A stretch of 64,000 nt of DNA from Spirosoma fluviale (GCA_945901615.1 CAMDLI010000005.1:1-64000), one strand, 5' to 3'. Shown: positions 17,165 through 26,625, numbered from the stretch's first letter. The notes: a model not told the origin generated them from the letters alone. Program-made: numbers and translations.

Positions 17165-17443
17165 CATTTGTACAAAGCCCCCTGCCTTGCGGCAGGCAGG
17201 CCTGCCCCGCAGAATTACAGGGCGCCTTGTTTTTTTAATTCTCGCAAAGACGCAGAGACGCAAAGGAATAGAAAGGTCTTTCACTAATCTCTCACCTGCC
17301 TACTGTAGGCTGGAACTCAGCTCTCGCTTCTTGGCTCTTGCTTCTTGCCTCTCTCAATCTCGAACGCTGAACTCTGAATGTCGAAGTAGGGGATTTGTGA
17401 TGGGAGCAGAATGCAAGTCTTGATACTAGATACTTGATACTAG
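17165..17443. repeat. Cluster of short intergenic repeats
   Basis: The gap 17118-17425 carries several repeat fragments. A GC-rich hairpin CCTGCC-TTGC-GGCAGG lies at 17181-17196 and is followed by CAGGCCTG. CTCGCAAAGACGCAGAGACGCAAAGG is at 17241-17266. An 11-bp direct repeat CTTGATACTAG occurs at 17419-17429 and 17433-17443. Similar cassettes are scattered between genes in many Bacteroidota. The last pair runs into the 3' end of the glycosyltransferase and supplies its stop codon. No gene was found in the gap. Confidence 0.65.
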
Positions 17444-18742
17444 CTTCTTATCTAAAAGTGTAGCTACTTGTCTGCTTCCGGTTTTTCTGGAATAGGCTTC
17501 CAAGGAACCTACGGATTGCTGAGTACCTACTGTCTCATACAGCTCCCGAAGTTTTGCTTGCATCCCTTTCAGATCTCCATGCCCCAGAACGATCCCAGCA
17601 CCTGCTTGACTAAGGATCTCCGAACTATCTCCTTGCGGATCGCCCAAAGCCAACACCGGAAGCCCAGTGGCAAGGTATTCGAAAAGTTTGCCTGGAATAT
17701 TCCCTTTGGCATTTTTGGTATCTGTCAAAATCAGAACTAATGCATCTGCCTTGGTATAAAAATCAAACACTTCCTGGTGTGAGACATAACCCGCAAAGTG
17801 GATGTGGCGCTGTAGCCAAGGATCAGCCTGTACCTGTTGCTGCACCTGCTCACTTACTTTTCCAACAAAAGTCCAAGAAACCTCCTCCCCTGCTGCTTCA
17901 AATTCTGCCTTAAGCGCCTGCATCAAAGGAAGTGGGTTGCGGATGGCGTCAATGATTCCTGTGTAAACCAATTGAAGCCGATCTGCCGCTTTAGGACGTG
18001 GGGCAAAATCTTGAGGAATGTCTGCCGGGTCGTAACCATTGGTAATCAGGTCAATTTTTCTTCCCGAGAGTTTCTCTAAATCACGCTGAAAGGTTGGGGA
18101 GATAGTTACCACCACATCGGCTTGCTGCAAGACCTTTCGCTCTAAGGCTTCGTGCCGTCTCCGAATAAAGGGCAACATCGGAAGAGTGTCTAGAAATTCC
18201 CACTGCGACCAAGGATCTCTGAAGTCGGCAAGCCAGGGAATGCCGTGTTTTTGTTTGAGTTGCTGCCCAATCAAGTGTAGGCTATGGGGAGGCCCTGTAG
18301 TGATGATCGCTTGAAATTGACCTTCTTTGAGAAGCTCGTTCAGGAATTGGACGGAGGGTTTCACCCAGAAAACGCGAGGATCAGGGACTAGGATGTTGGC
18401 CCGAAGCCAGATAGCCACTTTTTCCAGAAATCCCTTTTTTTGCTGTTCCAGGATACGGCCAGGATGGCTTTTCCCTTTCTTTTTCACTTTAGCAAACAAC
18501 TGGTAGGGCTCCCAAATCGGAAAGCGGATTACTTCTAGGTTGGGCGAAATTTCTTTGAGCAGGGTTTCGTCTTGGAGATCGAAATCGGGATTTTCAGGTG
18601 TAAAAATCACAGGCTCCCAACCTGCCTCAGGCAGGTACTTGGCAAACTTCAACCAGCGCTGAACTCCCGAACCTCCACTTGGAGGCCAATAGTAGGTAAT
18701 GATTAAAACGCGTTTTTGAATGGTTGTCACAGGAGTTGCCAC
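17426..18742 (-). CDS. Family 4 glycosyltransferase
   Basis: A 438-aa GT-B enzyme. The N-terminal Rossmann domain opens with VLIITYYWPPSGGSGVQRWLKFAKYL, and the C-terminal nucleotide-sugar domain has NIPGKLFEYLATGLPVLALGD. It likely adds a sugar to a surface polysaccharide or lipid on the cytoplasmic side; donor and acceptor are unknown. The start is GTG at 18742, with no ATG in frame before the conserved region. The last six codons (KLVSSI) and the stop come from an intergenic repeat. It stands alone between repeat DNA and the icd terminator. Confidence 0.9.
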   Translation of the reverse strand: MATPVTTIQKRVLIITYYWPPSGGSGVQRWLKFAKYLPEAGWEPVIFTPENPDFDLQDETLLKEISPNLEVIRFPIWEPYQLFAKVKKKGKSHPGRILEQQKKGFLEKVAIWLRANILVPDPRVFWVKPSVQFLNELLKEGQFQAIITTGPPHSLHLIGQQLKQKHGIPWLADFRDPWSQWEFLDTLPMLPFIRRRHEALERKVLQQADVVVTISPTFQRDLEKLSGRKIDLITNGYDPADIPQDFAPRPKAADRLQLVYTGIIDAIRNPLPLMQALKAEFEAAGEEVSWTFVGKVSEQVQQQVQADPWLQRHIHFAGYVSHQEVFDFYTKADALVLILTDTKNAKGNIPGKLFEYLATGLPVLALGDPQGDSSEILSQAGAGIVLGHGDLKGMQAKLRELYETVGTQQSVGSLEAYSRKTGSRQVATLLDKKLVSSI

Positions 18743-18767
18743 TACTTTGAGCGGTAAATGTACAAAA

Positions 18768-18798
18768 AAGAAAAAGGGGAAAGTTTCCTTCCCCCTTT
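18768..18798 (-). terminator. Intrinsic terminator after icd
   Basis: On the minus strand AAAGGGGGAA and TTTCCCCTTT form a G/C stem with one bulge, followed by TTTTTCTTTTTT. It starts 20 nt beyond the icd stop and should separate icd from the glycosyltransferase. Confidence 0.75.
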
Positions 18799-18818
18799 CA
18801 ACTTCTTGAAGTTCAAAA

Positions 18819-20273
18819 TTATTCTCCTTGTCCCAAGGAATATCCCTTCACCCCATCAAAGGTGTAGAGGTGCTCTGTCTTTATAAAATCAAGTCCTAGC
18901 TGATCGGCTTTTTGGAGAAGATCTATCACCTGGGCATGGCTGATCGTTTTTCCTTCTTCCACTTTGAAACGACATCTCCAGTGATCGGTGCAGAAGGTTT
19001 CCTTCATGCCATCAGGGAAAACCTTCACACCTCTGTTAGTAATGAGGCTCAGTTTCAATCCACCTGTATCGAGTGTGTTTAGGAGATTACCCAAGACATT
19101 GGGATCCCGTTGGTCTTGGTCCCAGTCTAGGAACATGTCTACGCCAATCAATTCCTTTTTTGCTTTTGGCTTTGGTCGGAGGGCAACATCCATTGGAACA
19201 GTGCTTTCTTTTCCGAAAATCGCGGGAGCCATTTGACTAGGTACCTGTCCCAAACGAGCAATGACTGCCTGAGCAAACTCCTGAGTTCCTACTTTCTTGG
19301 CGGATTGTCCTTCCTGGTAAATATCTCCGGTATGAATTCCATCTTCGAGGGTTTTCATCCAAGCGTTTGAAATCTTCTCCGCAATTTCAGGCTGGCCGAT
19401 GTGCACGAGCATCATAATGGCTCCATTTAACAGCCCGGAGGGGTTGGCGATGTCCTTGCCTGCAATGTCAGGTGCAGAACCATGAATCGCCTCAAACATG
19501 GCTACTTCAGCGCTCACGTTCGCAGAACCTCCCAAGCCAACAGATCCGGTCACTTGTGCTGCCACGTCGGAGATGATGTCTCCATAGAGGTTGAGCGTTA
19601 CGATCACGTCAAAAATCTCCGGGCGATCTGCAATTAAAGCTGTTCCGATGTCAATGATCTTGTGGTCCGTTTCTATTCCTGGATACTCCTTCGCGATTTC
19701 AAGAAAGGTTTTGTGAAACAAGCCATCTGCAAGCTTCATGATATTGTCCTTGGTCATGCAGGTTACCTTTTTGCGGCCATACTTCTTGGCGTACTCAAAG
19801 GCATAGCGAATGATTTTTTCAGATCCAGGCTGCGAAATCACCTTCAAACATTGGTACACCTCCTGGGTTTGGCGGTGCTCAATTCCCGCATAAAGATCCT
19901 CTTCATTTTCGCGGATAATCACCAAATCCGTTTTTGGAAAATGCGTTTTGATAAAAGGCGAATAGGCCTTGCAAGGACGAACATTGGCATACAATCCAAA
20001 GGACTTACGCGTAGTCACATTCAAAGACTTGAAGCCTCCACCTTGAGGTGTAGTGATGGGCGATTTCAAAAAAACCTTGTTGGCCCGAAGCGAATCAATC
20101 GCATTGGGTTCCATACCGGAACTAATCCCTTTGAGGTACACCTTTTCTCCAATTTCGATCACCTCGTACTCCAATTGGGCTCCTGCAGCATCAAGGATGG
20201 CCAGGGTCGCTTTCATGATTTCAGGGCCGATTCCGTCTCCGTAGGCTACGGTAATTTTAGTTTTGGAGTTCAT
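18819..20273 (-). CDS. icd: NADP-dependent isocitrate dehydrogenase, long form
   Basis: Oxidative decarboxylation of isocitrate to 2-oxoglutarate in the TCA cycle. The N-terminal 340 residues are the usual beta-decarboxylating dehydrogenase fold: AYGDGIGPEI, the substrate serine in PQGGGFKSLNVTTRK, and EAIHGSAPDIAGKDIANPSG. About 140 extra C-terminal residues form the appendix seen in Thermus and many Bacteroidota enzymes (ending TFDGVKGYSLGQ). The length of 484 aa fits that type. Cofactor preference is taken from the subfamily and was not derived from residues. It has its own promoter and terminator, so it is monocistronic. Confidence 0.93.
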   Translation of the reverse strand: MNSKTKITVAYGDGIGPEIMKATLAILDAAGAQLEYEVIEIGEKVYLKGISSGMEPNAIDSLRANKVFLKSPITTPQGGGFKSLNVTTRKSFGLYANVRPCKAYSPFIKTHFPKTDLVIIRENEEDLYAGIEHRQTQEVYQCLKVISQPGSEKIIRYAFEYAKKYGRKKVTCMTKDNIMKLADGLFHKTFLEIAKEYPGIETDHKIIDIGTALIADRPEIFDVIVTLNLYGDIISDVAAQVTGSVGLGGSANVSAEVAMFEAIHGSAPDIAGKDIANPSGLLNGAIMMLVHIGQPEIAEKISNAWMKTLEDGIHTGDIYQEGQSAKKVGTQEFAQAVIARLGQVPSQMAPAIFGKESTVPMDVALRPKPKAKKELIGVDMFLDWDQDQRDPNVLGNLLNTLDTGGLKLSLITNRGVKVFPDGMKETFCTDHWRCRFKVEEGKTISHAQVIDLLQKADQLGLDFIKTEHLYTFDGVKGYSLGQGE

Positions 20274-20311
20274 GGGTAAGATATGGGTTTAAATTCTTCT
20301 CTTTCGTGCCG

Positions 20312-20319
20312 CAAAAGTA
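20312..20319 (-). promoter_or_regulatory. Likely -7 element of icd promoter
   Basis: Minus-strand TACTTTTG matches TAnnTTTG and is followed by CGGCACG. Transcription would start about 35 nt before the icd ATG. No convincing -33 TTTG is at the right distance, so the promoter may be of moderate strength or regulated. Confidence 0.5.
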
Positions 20320-20435
20320 CGAAAAAACGCCAGAACACGGGCTCTGAAATTCAAAAATTCTCGTTATGATAATAATAAAAAATAGTCGATTCCATGCCAT
20401 TTTGGCCATTATTAAGTTTTTTCTCCTGACTTGAA

Positions 20436-20466
20436 TTTGGTAGTGTTGGAGGGGGAGGTATATTTG
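20436..20466 (+). promoter_or_regulatory. Promoter of enoyl-CoA hydratase gene
   Basis: TTTG at 20436-20439, exactly 19 nt, then TATATTTG at 20459-20466: a consensus Bacteroidota promoter. Transcription near 20472 would place it after the ORF-track start at 20431 and just before ATG 20488, which decides the start codon of this gene. Confidence 0.75.
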
Positions 20467-20487
20467 TCTGAACTATGCCGCCTGACT

Positions 20488-21270
20488 ATGTCTGAATTTG
20501 TTACTATTCTCACCGAAGAACGACAAGGTATCCTTTACCTAACGATCAATCGAGAGGATAAACTCAACGCCATGAACCTCGCAACCTTAGCTGAGTTGAG
20601 GTCTGTTTTTGATCAAGTCATGGACAACAAGGCCATCAAGGCGGTGATTCTAACCGGCGCTGGAGAGAAGGCCTTTGTGGCCGGTGCAGACATCTCCGAA
20701 ATTGCCTCCCTCAATGAGGTCAATGCTCGCAAATTTGCGGAAAGCGGTCAAGAAATTTTTGCGATGATCGAAAACTGCCATAAGCCAGTAATCGCTGTTA
20801 CCAACGGCTACACCCTCGGTGGCGGCTGTGAATTGGCCATGGCATGTCACATGCGTATTGCAACTTCCAATGCAAAATTTGGCCAACCCGAAGTGAATCT
20901 TGGCATCATCCCAGGCTATGGCGGTACGCAGCGACTCACCCTTTTGGTAGGCCGAGGCAAAGCCAACGAGTTGATGATGACGGGCGATATGATTGGAGCC
21001 GAAGAAGCCAAAACCTTAGGACTGGTCAACCATGTGCTACCAACCAAGGAAGAAGCCATTGCTGCAGCAGAAGGGATTATCCAAAAAATCATGGGCAAAG
21101 CGCCCCTTGCAATTGGCATGGTAGTAGATTGTGTAAATGCTGTTTTCCTTGAGGAAAATGGCTACCAAACTGAAGCCAACTCTTTTGCGCGCTGCGTCAA
21201 ATCGGGAGACTACAAGGAAGGTACTTCGGCGTTTTTGGAGAAAAGAAAGCCTGTCTTCCGTGGAGAGTAA
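20488..21270 (+). CDS. Enoyl-CoA hydratase/isomerase family protein
   Basis: A 260-aa crotonase-fold enzyme that hydrates 2-enoyl-CoA, probably in fatty acid or amino acid degradation. Oxyanion-hole segments are FVAGADISEI and NGYTLGGGCELA. Both catalytic Glu of true hydratases are kept, one in GGGCEL and one in QPEVNLGIIPGYGGTQR, so it is likely an active hydratase and not merely an isomerase. ATG 20488 is chosen because a consensus promoter sits within the longer ORF. The stop lies 15 nt before the flippase start. Confidence 0.92.
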   Translation: MSEFVTILTEERQGILYLTINREDKLNAMNLATLAELRSVFDQVMDNKAIKAVILTGAGEKAFVAGADISEIASLNEVNARKFAESGQEIFAMIENCHKPVIAVTNGYTLGGGCELAMACHMRIATSNAKFGQPEVNLGIIPGYGGTQRLTLLVGRGKANELMMTGDMIGAEEAKTLGLVNHVLPTKEEAIAAAEGIIQKIMGKAPLAIGMVVDCVNAVFLEENGYQTEANSFARCVKSGDYKEGTSAFLEKRKPVFRGE

Positions 21271-21285
21271 GTGATCCAGCAACCC

Positions 21286-22785
21286 ATGGGCACACTAAAA
21301 AAACTCGCCGGACAAACCGCCATCTATGGCCTAAGCAGCATTTTAGGACGCTCCATCAATTTTTTACTGATCATCGTCTATACTGGATACCTGAGTAAGG
21401 CGGATCTCGGCGCATTTACAGGCATCTACGCCTTGATCGGATTTTTAAATATTATTTTTACTTATGGGATGGAAACCGCCTTTTTTAGGTTTTCAACTGG
21501 AAAAAATCAGGATCCCACACGAGTATACCACAACACGCAATCCCTATTGGTCTTGTCCAGCCTCGTGTTGGGAACTGGAATTTACCTCGCAGGACCGCTA
21601 CTGGCGGAATGGATGAACTATCCAGGCCAAGCCTATTTGTTTCAGTGGACTGCAGTATTGCTCGTCTTCGATGCAGTTTTAGCAATCCCTTTTGCAAAAC
21701 TCCGACTAGAAAATAAAGCCAAAACCTTTGCAGGAGCCAAGTTGATCAACATTCTACTGAACGTCACCTTCAACCTACTTTTGCTGATTTGGATTCCTAG
21801 CTGGATTCAAACTGGAATTCTACCTGAAGGAATCTTGGGCTACCAATCTACTTGGGGCGTGGAATACATCCTTCTTGCCAACTTACTAGCCAATGGCTTG
21901 ATTATTCCTTTTGTGTGGTGGAAGGCTGGATTTTTTTCCTTCCGCCTCGAAAAAGAAGTGCTTCAGCCCATGTGGACTTACTCGCTGCCCTTGCTCTTTA
22001 TGGGATTGGCAGGTGTAACCAACGAACTTATATCACGACTATTGTTTGAGTATGTGCTGCCATTAAACTTTTACCCCGGATTGAGTAGCCGAGAGGCAGC
22101 AGGTATTTTTGGTGCGAATTTCAAGTTAGCCATCCTGATGAATTTGGTGATTCAGGCCTTTAAGTATGCAGCAGAACCCTTCTTCTTCAGAGAGTCCAAG
22201 GAAAAGGATTCTCCCAACATGTATGCAAAGGTAATGCATGTCTTCATCCTATTCTGCTCCCTACTCATGATCTTGATATCCGTGAACCTTCAATGGATCG
22301 GGCCATTATTCTTAAAAGGAGAGGTATATGAAATGGGATTTTCCATCGTCCCCATGCTGCTGCTAGGCTACCTGCTGTTGGGAATTTATTTCAATCTGTC
22401 CATCTGGTTTAAACTAACTGACAAAACGAGTTACAGCTTCTGGATTACCTTCTTGGGAGCGGTTGTCAGTGTGGCAGGAATTGCTTTCTCCGTACCGATC
22501 TTGGGTTTTATGGGAGCAGCCCTCAGCACGGTGGCTTGCTATCTGGTGATGGCAACCGTTTGCTACTTCTTTGGGCAAAAATATTACCCCATCCCCTATC
22601 AAACGCGTAGTGGCCTAGGCTATCTGGTACTCGCTTTTGCATTAAGCTATGGGGGATTTTATGTACAAACCCAGGACATCGCCTTGGATTTTTTGATTAA
22701 AAATTCAGGGGCCTTTATTTTTCTAGGGATAGTATTCCCTAGAGAACGAAAGTTCTTCAGGTCGCTTGTGGATAAGAAATCCTAG
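21286..22785 (+). CDS. Polysaccharide flippase of the MOP superfamily
   Basis: A 499-aa inner-membrane protein with about 12-14 hydrophobic segments, starting LKKLAGQTAIYGLSSILGRSINFLLI. This arrangement, with two six-helix bundles and GYLSKADLGAFTGIYAL near the N-terminus, is that of Wzx-like oligosaccharide exporters. It should move a lipid-linked glycan across the inner membrane; the glycan is unknown. ATG 21286 is preferred over the GTG that abuts the previous stop. It precedes the TPR gene by 40 nt. Confidence 0.87.
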   Translation: MGTLKKLAGQTAIYGLSSILGRSINFLLIIVYTGYLSKADLGAFTGIYALIGFLNIIFTYGMETAFFRFSTGKNQDPTRVYHNTQSLLVLSSLVLGTGIYLAGPLLAEWMNYPGQAYLFQWTAVLLVFDAVLAIPFAKLRLENKAKTFAGAKLINILLNVTFNLLLLIWIPSWIQTGILPEGILGYQSTWGVEYILLANLLANGLIIPFVWWKAGFFSFRLEKEVLQPMWTYSLPLLFMGLAGVTNELISRLLFEYVLPLNFYPGLSSREAAGIFGANFKLAILMNLVIQAFKYAAEPFFFRESKEKDSPNMYAKVMHVFILFCSLLMILISVNLQWIGPLFLKGEVYEMGFSIVPMLLLGYLLLGIYFNLSIWFKLTDKTSYSFWITFLGAVVSVAGIAFSVPILGFMGAALSTVACYLVMATVCYFFGQKYYPIPYQTRSGLGYLVLAFALSYGGFYVQTQDIALDFLIKNSGAFIFLGIVFPRERKFFRSLVDKKS

Positions 22786-22825
22786 GTTTCCCCAGCGAAC
22801 CGCTTCCTTTTCTTCAGCCAAATTG

Positions 22826-24601
22826 ATGAAAAGGCACTATGTTTGCAGCAGTCATTTGAAATTCCATTCTTCAGTGAGAGTTACTCCCATTTTTCTTCTG
22901 CTTTGCCTTGTTTTTTTAAGTCCCATCGCTGGATTTACTCAGAAGTCTTTGTCCAAAAAAGAGGTCAAGGCACAGGAATTAGCTGCAAATGCAAGCCGCT
23001 TTTTTATTGAAGGAGAAAAAGCCTTCGCCTTAGGAGATTTGGAAAAATCGTACCAATTCTTGGCGAAAGCACGAGAGTTTGCCCCTGAGGAACCTGCCAT
23101 CTCCTTCAAACTGGCAGAGGTACTATTAAAAAATAACCAAGCCGAAAAAGCACTTCCTTTCGCCTTGAAAGCAGCCGCTGGAGATCCAGCAAATTTATTC
23201 TATGCCTTGCTGGTAGCAGAAATTTACACCGGTTTGAATAAACCCTTGGAAGCTGCAGCCCTGTTGGAAAAGTTAACCGCGGGATCCACCAAAAACCAAC
23301 AGTACAACTTGGAGTTGGCATCCATTTACTTGAATGCCAATGAATTTGACAAAGCCCTCGTGGCATTGGATCGTGCTGAAGCCTACTATGGCGTCAGAGA
23401 AGCATTTACATTCCAGAAGCAACGCATTTACCTGCGGAAAGACCAGCTCGGAAAAGCGATTGAAGAGGGAGAAAAATTGATTTCTTCCTTCCCAGGCAAC
23501 CCAAATTACGTGCTCTCCCTGGTAGAGATTTTGTTCAACAATGCCAAGTTGGACCAAGCAATCCAGTTAGTACGGGCAGAAATCGTCAAATATCCAAATC
23601 AGCCAGAACTTCAGCTGGCAGCTTACAGCCTTTACCTAGAAAAGGGTCAAATCGCACAAGCCAATGCCTTTCTTTTGGAGGCTATCGCTAGTCCAGACTT
23701 AGCTCCATCTTCCAAAGCCGCTGCATTTCAAGGGGTAGCACAGGAGATGAAAACAGCGGAGCGCGAAAAGCTGCTCGACAAATTGGAACAGTTATTAAAT
23801 GAGTGGCATCCGGAAGATCCAACCGTTTTGGAGGCTATTGGAAATCGAAGGAAAGCCGAAAATAAGTTGGCAGAGGCGCTACTGCTTTATAAAAAGTCTC
23901 TTGCGTTTCAACCCAAAAACGAAAAGTTGTTGGAGGAGGTGATTGTCAACTCTTTTGACGCAGGCGGGAATTTTGAGGAGGTGGCACGATACTCCAGCAT
24001 CGCCATTGACGAGTTCCCAGAAAGTGCGGAATTTTGGTTTTATGAAGGAGTAATCCTATCGGGACAGAAGAAAGATTCGTTGGCAGTTCAGGCGCTTGAA
24101 ACTGCCCTTCGTTTGAACGCCGATAAAAATCCGCAGTTAGCGCAAGTAGCGTACAGCACTTTGGGCAATAGCCAGTACCAATTGGGTGATCAAGTGGCTG
24201 CATTCAAAAATTTTGAGAAGGCATTGGCACTCAGTCCAACTGACGAACAGGTCTTGAATAATTATGCTTATTTCTTGGCTCTCGCAAAGCAAGAATTGGA
24301 AAAGGCCTTGGACATGGCCCAGCGTGTGGTGAAAAAACATCCTAAAAATGCCACCTACTTGGACACCTTGGCCTGGGTTTTGTATCAAATGAAGCGGTAT
24401 TCGGAGGCGTCTTTGCACCTTAAAGTAGCACTAGAAGTCGAAAAAGAACCGAGTGGCGTCTTAATGGAGCACTACGGGGATGTTTTGTATCGATTAGGCA
24501 AGGTAGAAGAAGCTGTGGGATGGTGGAAAAAAGCAAAGGAAAGCCCCGAAGGTTCCGATTCACTTGCACAAAAAATTAAAGATCAACGAATCCATGACTA
24601 A
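22826..24601 (+). CDS. Secreted tetratricopeptide repeat protein
   Basis: A 591-aa protein with a signal or membrane-anchor segment at about residues 20-38 (FLLLCLVFLSPIAGFTQ) and then TPR-like helical pairs along nearly the whole length, for example EPAISFKLAEVLLKNNQAEKALPFALKAA and LAWVLYQMKRYSEASLHLKVALE. It probably acts as a periplasmic scaffold or partner-binding protein. The gene overlaps the DUF4292 lipoprotein gene by 8 nt (ATGACTAA), and EnvC follows, so a common envelope role is likely. ATG 22826 is chosen; the track start lies inside the flippase gene. Confidence 0.85.
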   Translation: MKRHYVCSSHLKFHSSVRVTPIFLLLCLVFLSPIAGFTQKSLSKKEVKAQELAANASRFFIEGEKAFALGDLEKSYQFLAKAREFAPEEPAISFKLAEVLLKNNQAEKALPFALKAAAGDPANLFYALLVAEIYTGLNKPLEAAALLEKLTAGSTKNQQYNLELASIYLNANEFDKALVALDRAEAYYGVREAFTFQKQRIYLRKDQLGKAIEEGEKLISSFPGNPNYVLSLVEILFNNAKLDQAIQLVRAEIVKYPNQPELQLAAYSLYLEKGQIAQANAFLLEAIASPDLAPSSKAAAFQGVAQEMKTAEREKLLDKLEQLLNEWHPEDPTVLEAIGNRRKAENKLAEALLLYKKSLAFQPKNEKLLEEVIVNSFDAGGNFEEVARYSSIAIDEFPESAEFWFYEGVILSGQKKDSLAVQALETALRLNADKNPQLAQVAYSTLGNSQYQLGDQVAAFKNFEKALALSPTDEQVLNNYAYFLALAKQELEKALDMAQRVVKKHPKNATYLDTLAWVLYQMKRYSEASLHLKVALEVEKEPSGVLMEHYGDVLYRLGKVEEAVGWWKKAKESPEGSDSLAQKIKDQRIHD

Positions 24602-25331
24602 GTTCCAAATCCTTGCGGCCCTAGTGCTTCTAGTTTTGAATTGGGGTTGTGCCAAAAAAACCACTCTTTTTGAGGGCAATCAGGCCATGGAGTCCTTTGT
24701 ACCGAGTACCACGCAATTTGGGTACTTGCAAGCCAAAGCAAAGATAGTTCTCGAAGAAGATTCAGGTAAAATCACCCGCGGTACGCTTCAGCTTCGTGCC
24801 AAAAAAGATAGTTTAATTTGGTTTTCCCTCTCTCCAGGCCTTGGTGTAGAAGCAATTAGAGGTTTGCTTAGCCAGGAAAAAATCCAAATTCAGGATCGCT
24901 TGGGCAAGGAAGATGTCAACATGACTTATCCAGAATTTGAGAAAAGGTTTGGAATCAAATTATCGCTGGAATTAGTTCAAAATATTCTTTGGGGGGACAT
25001 TCCCTATCCGGCTAGTTATGAAGATCGGTTGGTGCGCGTTGGAAAAAAGTTTGAGTTAACTCAAGTCCGAGATAAAGTTCGCTATTTTAGTAAGGTTGAT
25101 ACCCGTCACGGAAAGGTTACTGAATTAGCTAGTGCTGCTCTTTCAGGTGAAGGATCAATTCTAGCTAGTTTCCCAAAGTTTCAAAACATCCAATCTCAAG
25201 TTTTCCCTGCTGAAGCATTGGTAAAAGTGGCTTTAGCCGAGCCTTCGGGACCTCAAAATTTTAGGATTTACATCAACTGGACCACCTTAGCTCCACAGAC
25301 GAGTCCCTTAACCTTCCCTTTCCGATTTTAG
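24594..25331 (+). CDS. DUF4292 family lipoprotein
   Basis: A 245-aa lipoprotein: signal peptide MTKFQILAALVLLVLNWGC with the lipobox cysteine at residue 19. The rest is beta-rich, with LQAKAKIVLEEDSGKITRGTLQLRAKKDSLIWFSLSPGLGVEAIRGLL typical of DUF4292. The fold resembles LolA/LolB-like lipid-binding half-barrels, so an outer-membrane lipoprotein or lipid handling role is plausible but unproven. Translation is coupled to the TPR gene by overlap and it lies 4 nt upstream of envC. Confidence 0.88.
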   Translation: MTKFQILAALVLLVLNWGCAKKTTLFEGNQAMESFVPSTTQFGYLQAKAKIVLEEDSGKITRGTLQLRAKKDSLIWFSLSPGLGVEAIRGLLSQEKIQIQDRLGKEDVNMTYPEFEKRFGIKLSLELVQNILWGDIPYPASYEDRLVRVGKKFELTQVRDKVRYFSKVDTRHGKVTELASAALSGEGSILASFPKFQNIQSQVFPAEALVKVALAEPSGPQNFRIYINWTTLAPQTSPLTFPFRF

Positions 25332-25335
25332 TTTT

Positions 25336-26574
25336 ATGAAAAGATTGGCCTGTCTATTTTTCTGCTCCTGCCTAGTGCTGCTCAGCACCACTGCACTTGC
25401 CCAAACTAAAAAGTCGAGGGAGCAATTGGAGCGAGATAAAATTGAAATACAGACCCGATTAAAAGAGTTTGATGTAATTCTAAAGCAGACCACCGCTACC
25501 AAAAAAACATCGCTAGGCCAGCTAAATGCGATTACTAGCCAATTTCAAAGCCAAAATCGCTTGGTAAACACCTTGGATAGAGAAGTCAATTTACTTTCCA
25601 CAAACATCCTTGAAATTGAAAATGAAATTGCAAGTTTGGAGAAGCAGCTGATTGACTTGAAGGCAGAGTATGGACGAATGATTTACAATTCTTCCAAACT
25701 AAATCGAGGGCTTTCCATTGTAGCTTTTGTGTTTAGCTCCACAAACTTTAATCAGCTCTACATGCGTTTGAAATACCTACGGCAGTACACCGCAAGCAGA
25801 AAAAAGCAGGCTGAACAAATTGAAAAATTATCCGCAGAGCTAGCCAAACAACGCAGCCAACTAGATGAAAGAAAGTTGGATAAAGAAAAAGTGTTGGTGG
25901 AAGAAAAAACGGAAAAAGAAAAACTGGAGGCGATGCGCAAGGAGAAGCAAGGCATGGTCAACACCTTAACTAAAAAGGAAAAGGACATTCAAAAACAAAT
26001 TGCTGCTACTAAAAAACAACAGGAACAGCTGAATCGAATGATTAAATCGGCCATCGAAGCAGAAATTCGAGCTGCGGAATCTGCTTCAAAAAAAGAAAAT
26101 AGCACAAGCACTAAAAAAGCAGGAACCAGTATGCCTATGACTCCAGAGGCAGCTGCTCTTTCCAGCTCTTTTGCAGGAAATAAAGGAAAGCTTCCGTGGC
26201 CTGTAGAAACAGGAATCATCTCCCAAGGATATGGGACATTCCCTCACCCATCCTTAAAGGGTATAATGCTTGAAAACGATGGCATAGATATCCGTACTCA
26301 GCCCAACTCGAATGTTCGGGCAGTATTTGACGGGGTAGTCACTAAAATCACCAGCATCCCAGGATATGGCAATACCTTGATTGTCAAACATGGAGAGTAT
26401 TTCACGATGTATAGCCGACTGAAGTCTATTTCCGTGACTACCGGTCAAACCATTAAAGCGAAGGCTATCATCGGACAAGTAGCAACAAATTCGGAGGGAG
26501 AGGCTGTAGTTCATTTCCAAACTTGGAAAGGACTTCAAATTATGGACCCTGCAACCTGGATAATTGCCAAATAG
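25336..26574 (+). CDS. EnvC-like murein hydrolase activator (M23 fold, degenerate site)
   Basis: A 412-aa exported protein: signal peptide (1-22), long coiled coil (about 25-250, including the acidic/lysine heptads), then a C-terminal LytM/M23 domain (about 285-410). Active M23 enzymes need HxxxD and HxH. Here the first His position reads NDGIDI and the last motif is VVHFQTWKG, so zinc binding is incomplete. As in E. coli EnvC, it probably activates amidases during cell division and does not cut peptidoglycan itself. It is the third gene of the TPR-DUF4292-EnvC set. Confidence 0.9.
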   Translation: MKRLACLFFCSCLVLLSTTALAQTKKSREQLERDKIEIQTRLKEFDVILKQTTATKKTSLGQLNAITSQFQSQNRLVNTLDREVNLLSTNILEIENEIASLEKQLIDLKAEYGRMIYNSSKLNRGLSIVAFVFSSTNFNQLYMRLKYLRQYTASRKKQAEQIEKLSAELAKQRSQLDERKLDKEKVLVEEKTEKEKLEAMRKEKQGMVNTLTKKEKDIQKQIAATKKQQEQLNRMIKSAIEAEIRAAESASKKENSTSTKKAGTSMPMTPEAAALSSSFAGNKGKLPWPVETGIISQGYGTFPHPSLKGIMLENDGIDIRTQPNSNVRAVFDGVVTKITSIPGYGNTLIVKHGEYFTMYSRLKSISVTTGQTIKAKAIIGQVATNSEGEAVVHFQTWKGLQIMDPATWIIAK

Positions 26575-26625
26575 GTTAAATTTTCTTACATTCATAAAAA
26601 ACATACGCAACTAAACTTGATCTAC

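Noticed and set aside
19662-20279. 205-aa plus-strand ORF across icd
   Set aside because: Antisense shadow of the conserved dehydrogenase N-terminus.
20431-20487. Longer N-terminus of the enoyl-CoA hydratase
   Set aside because: A consensus promoter lies inside it and the extra residues are not family-like.
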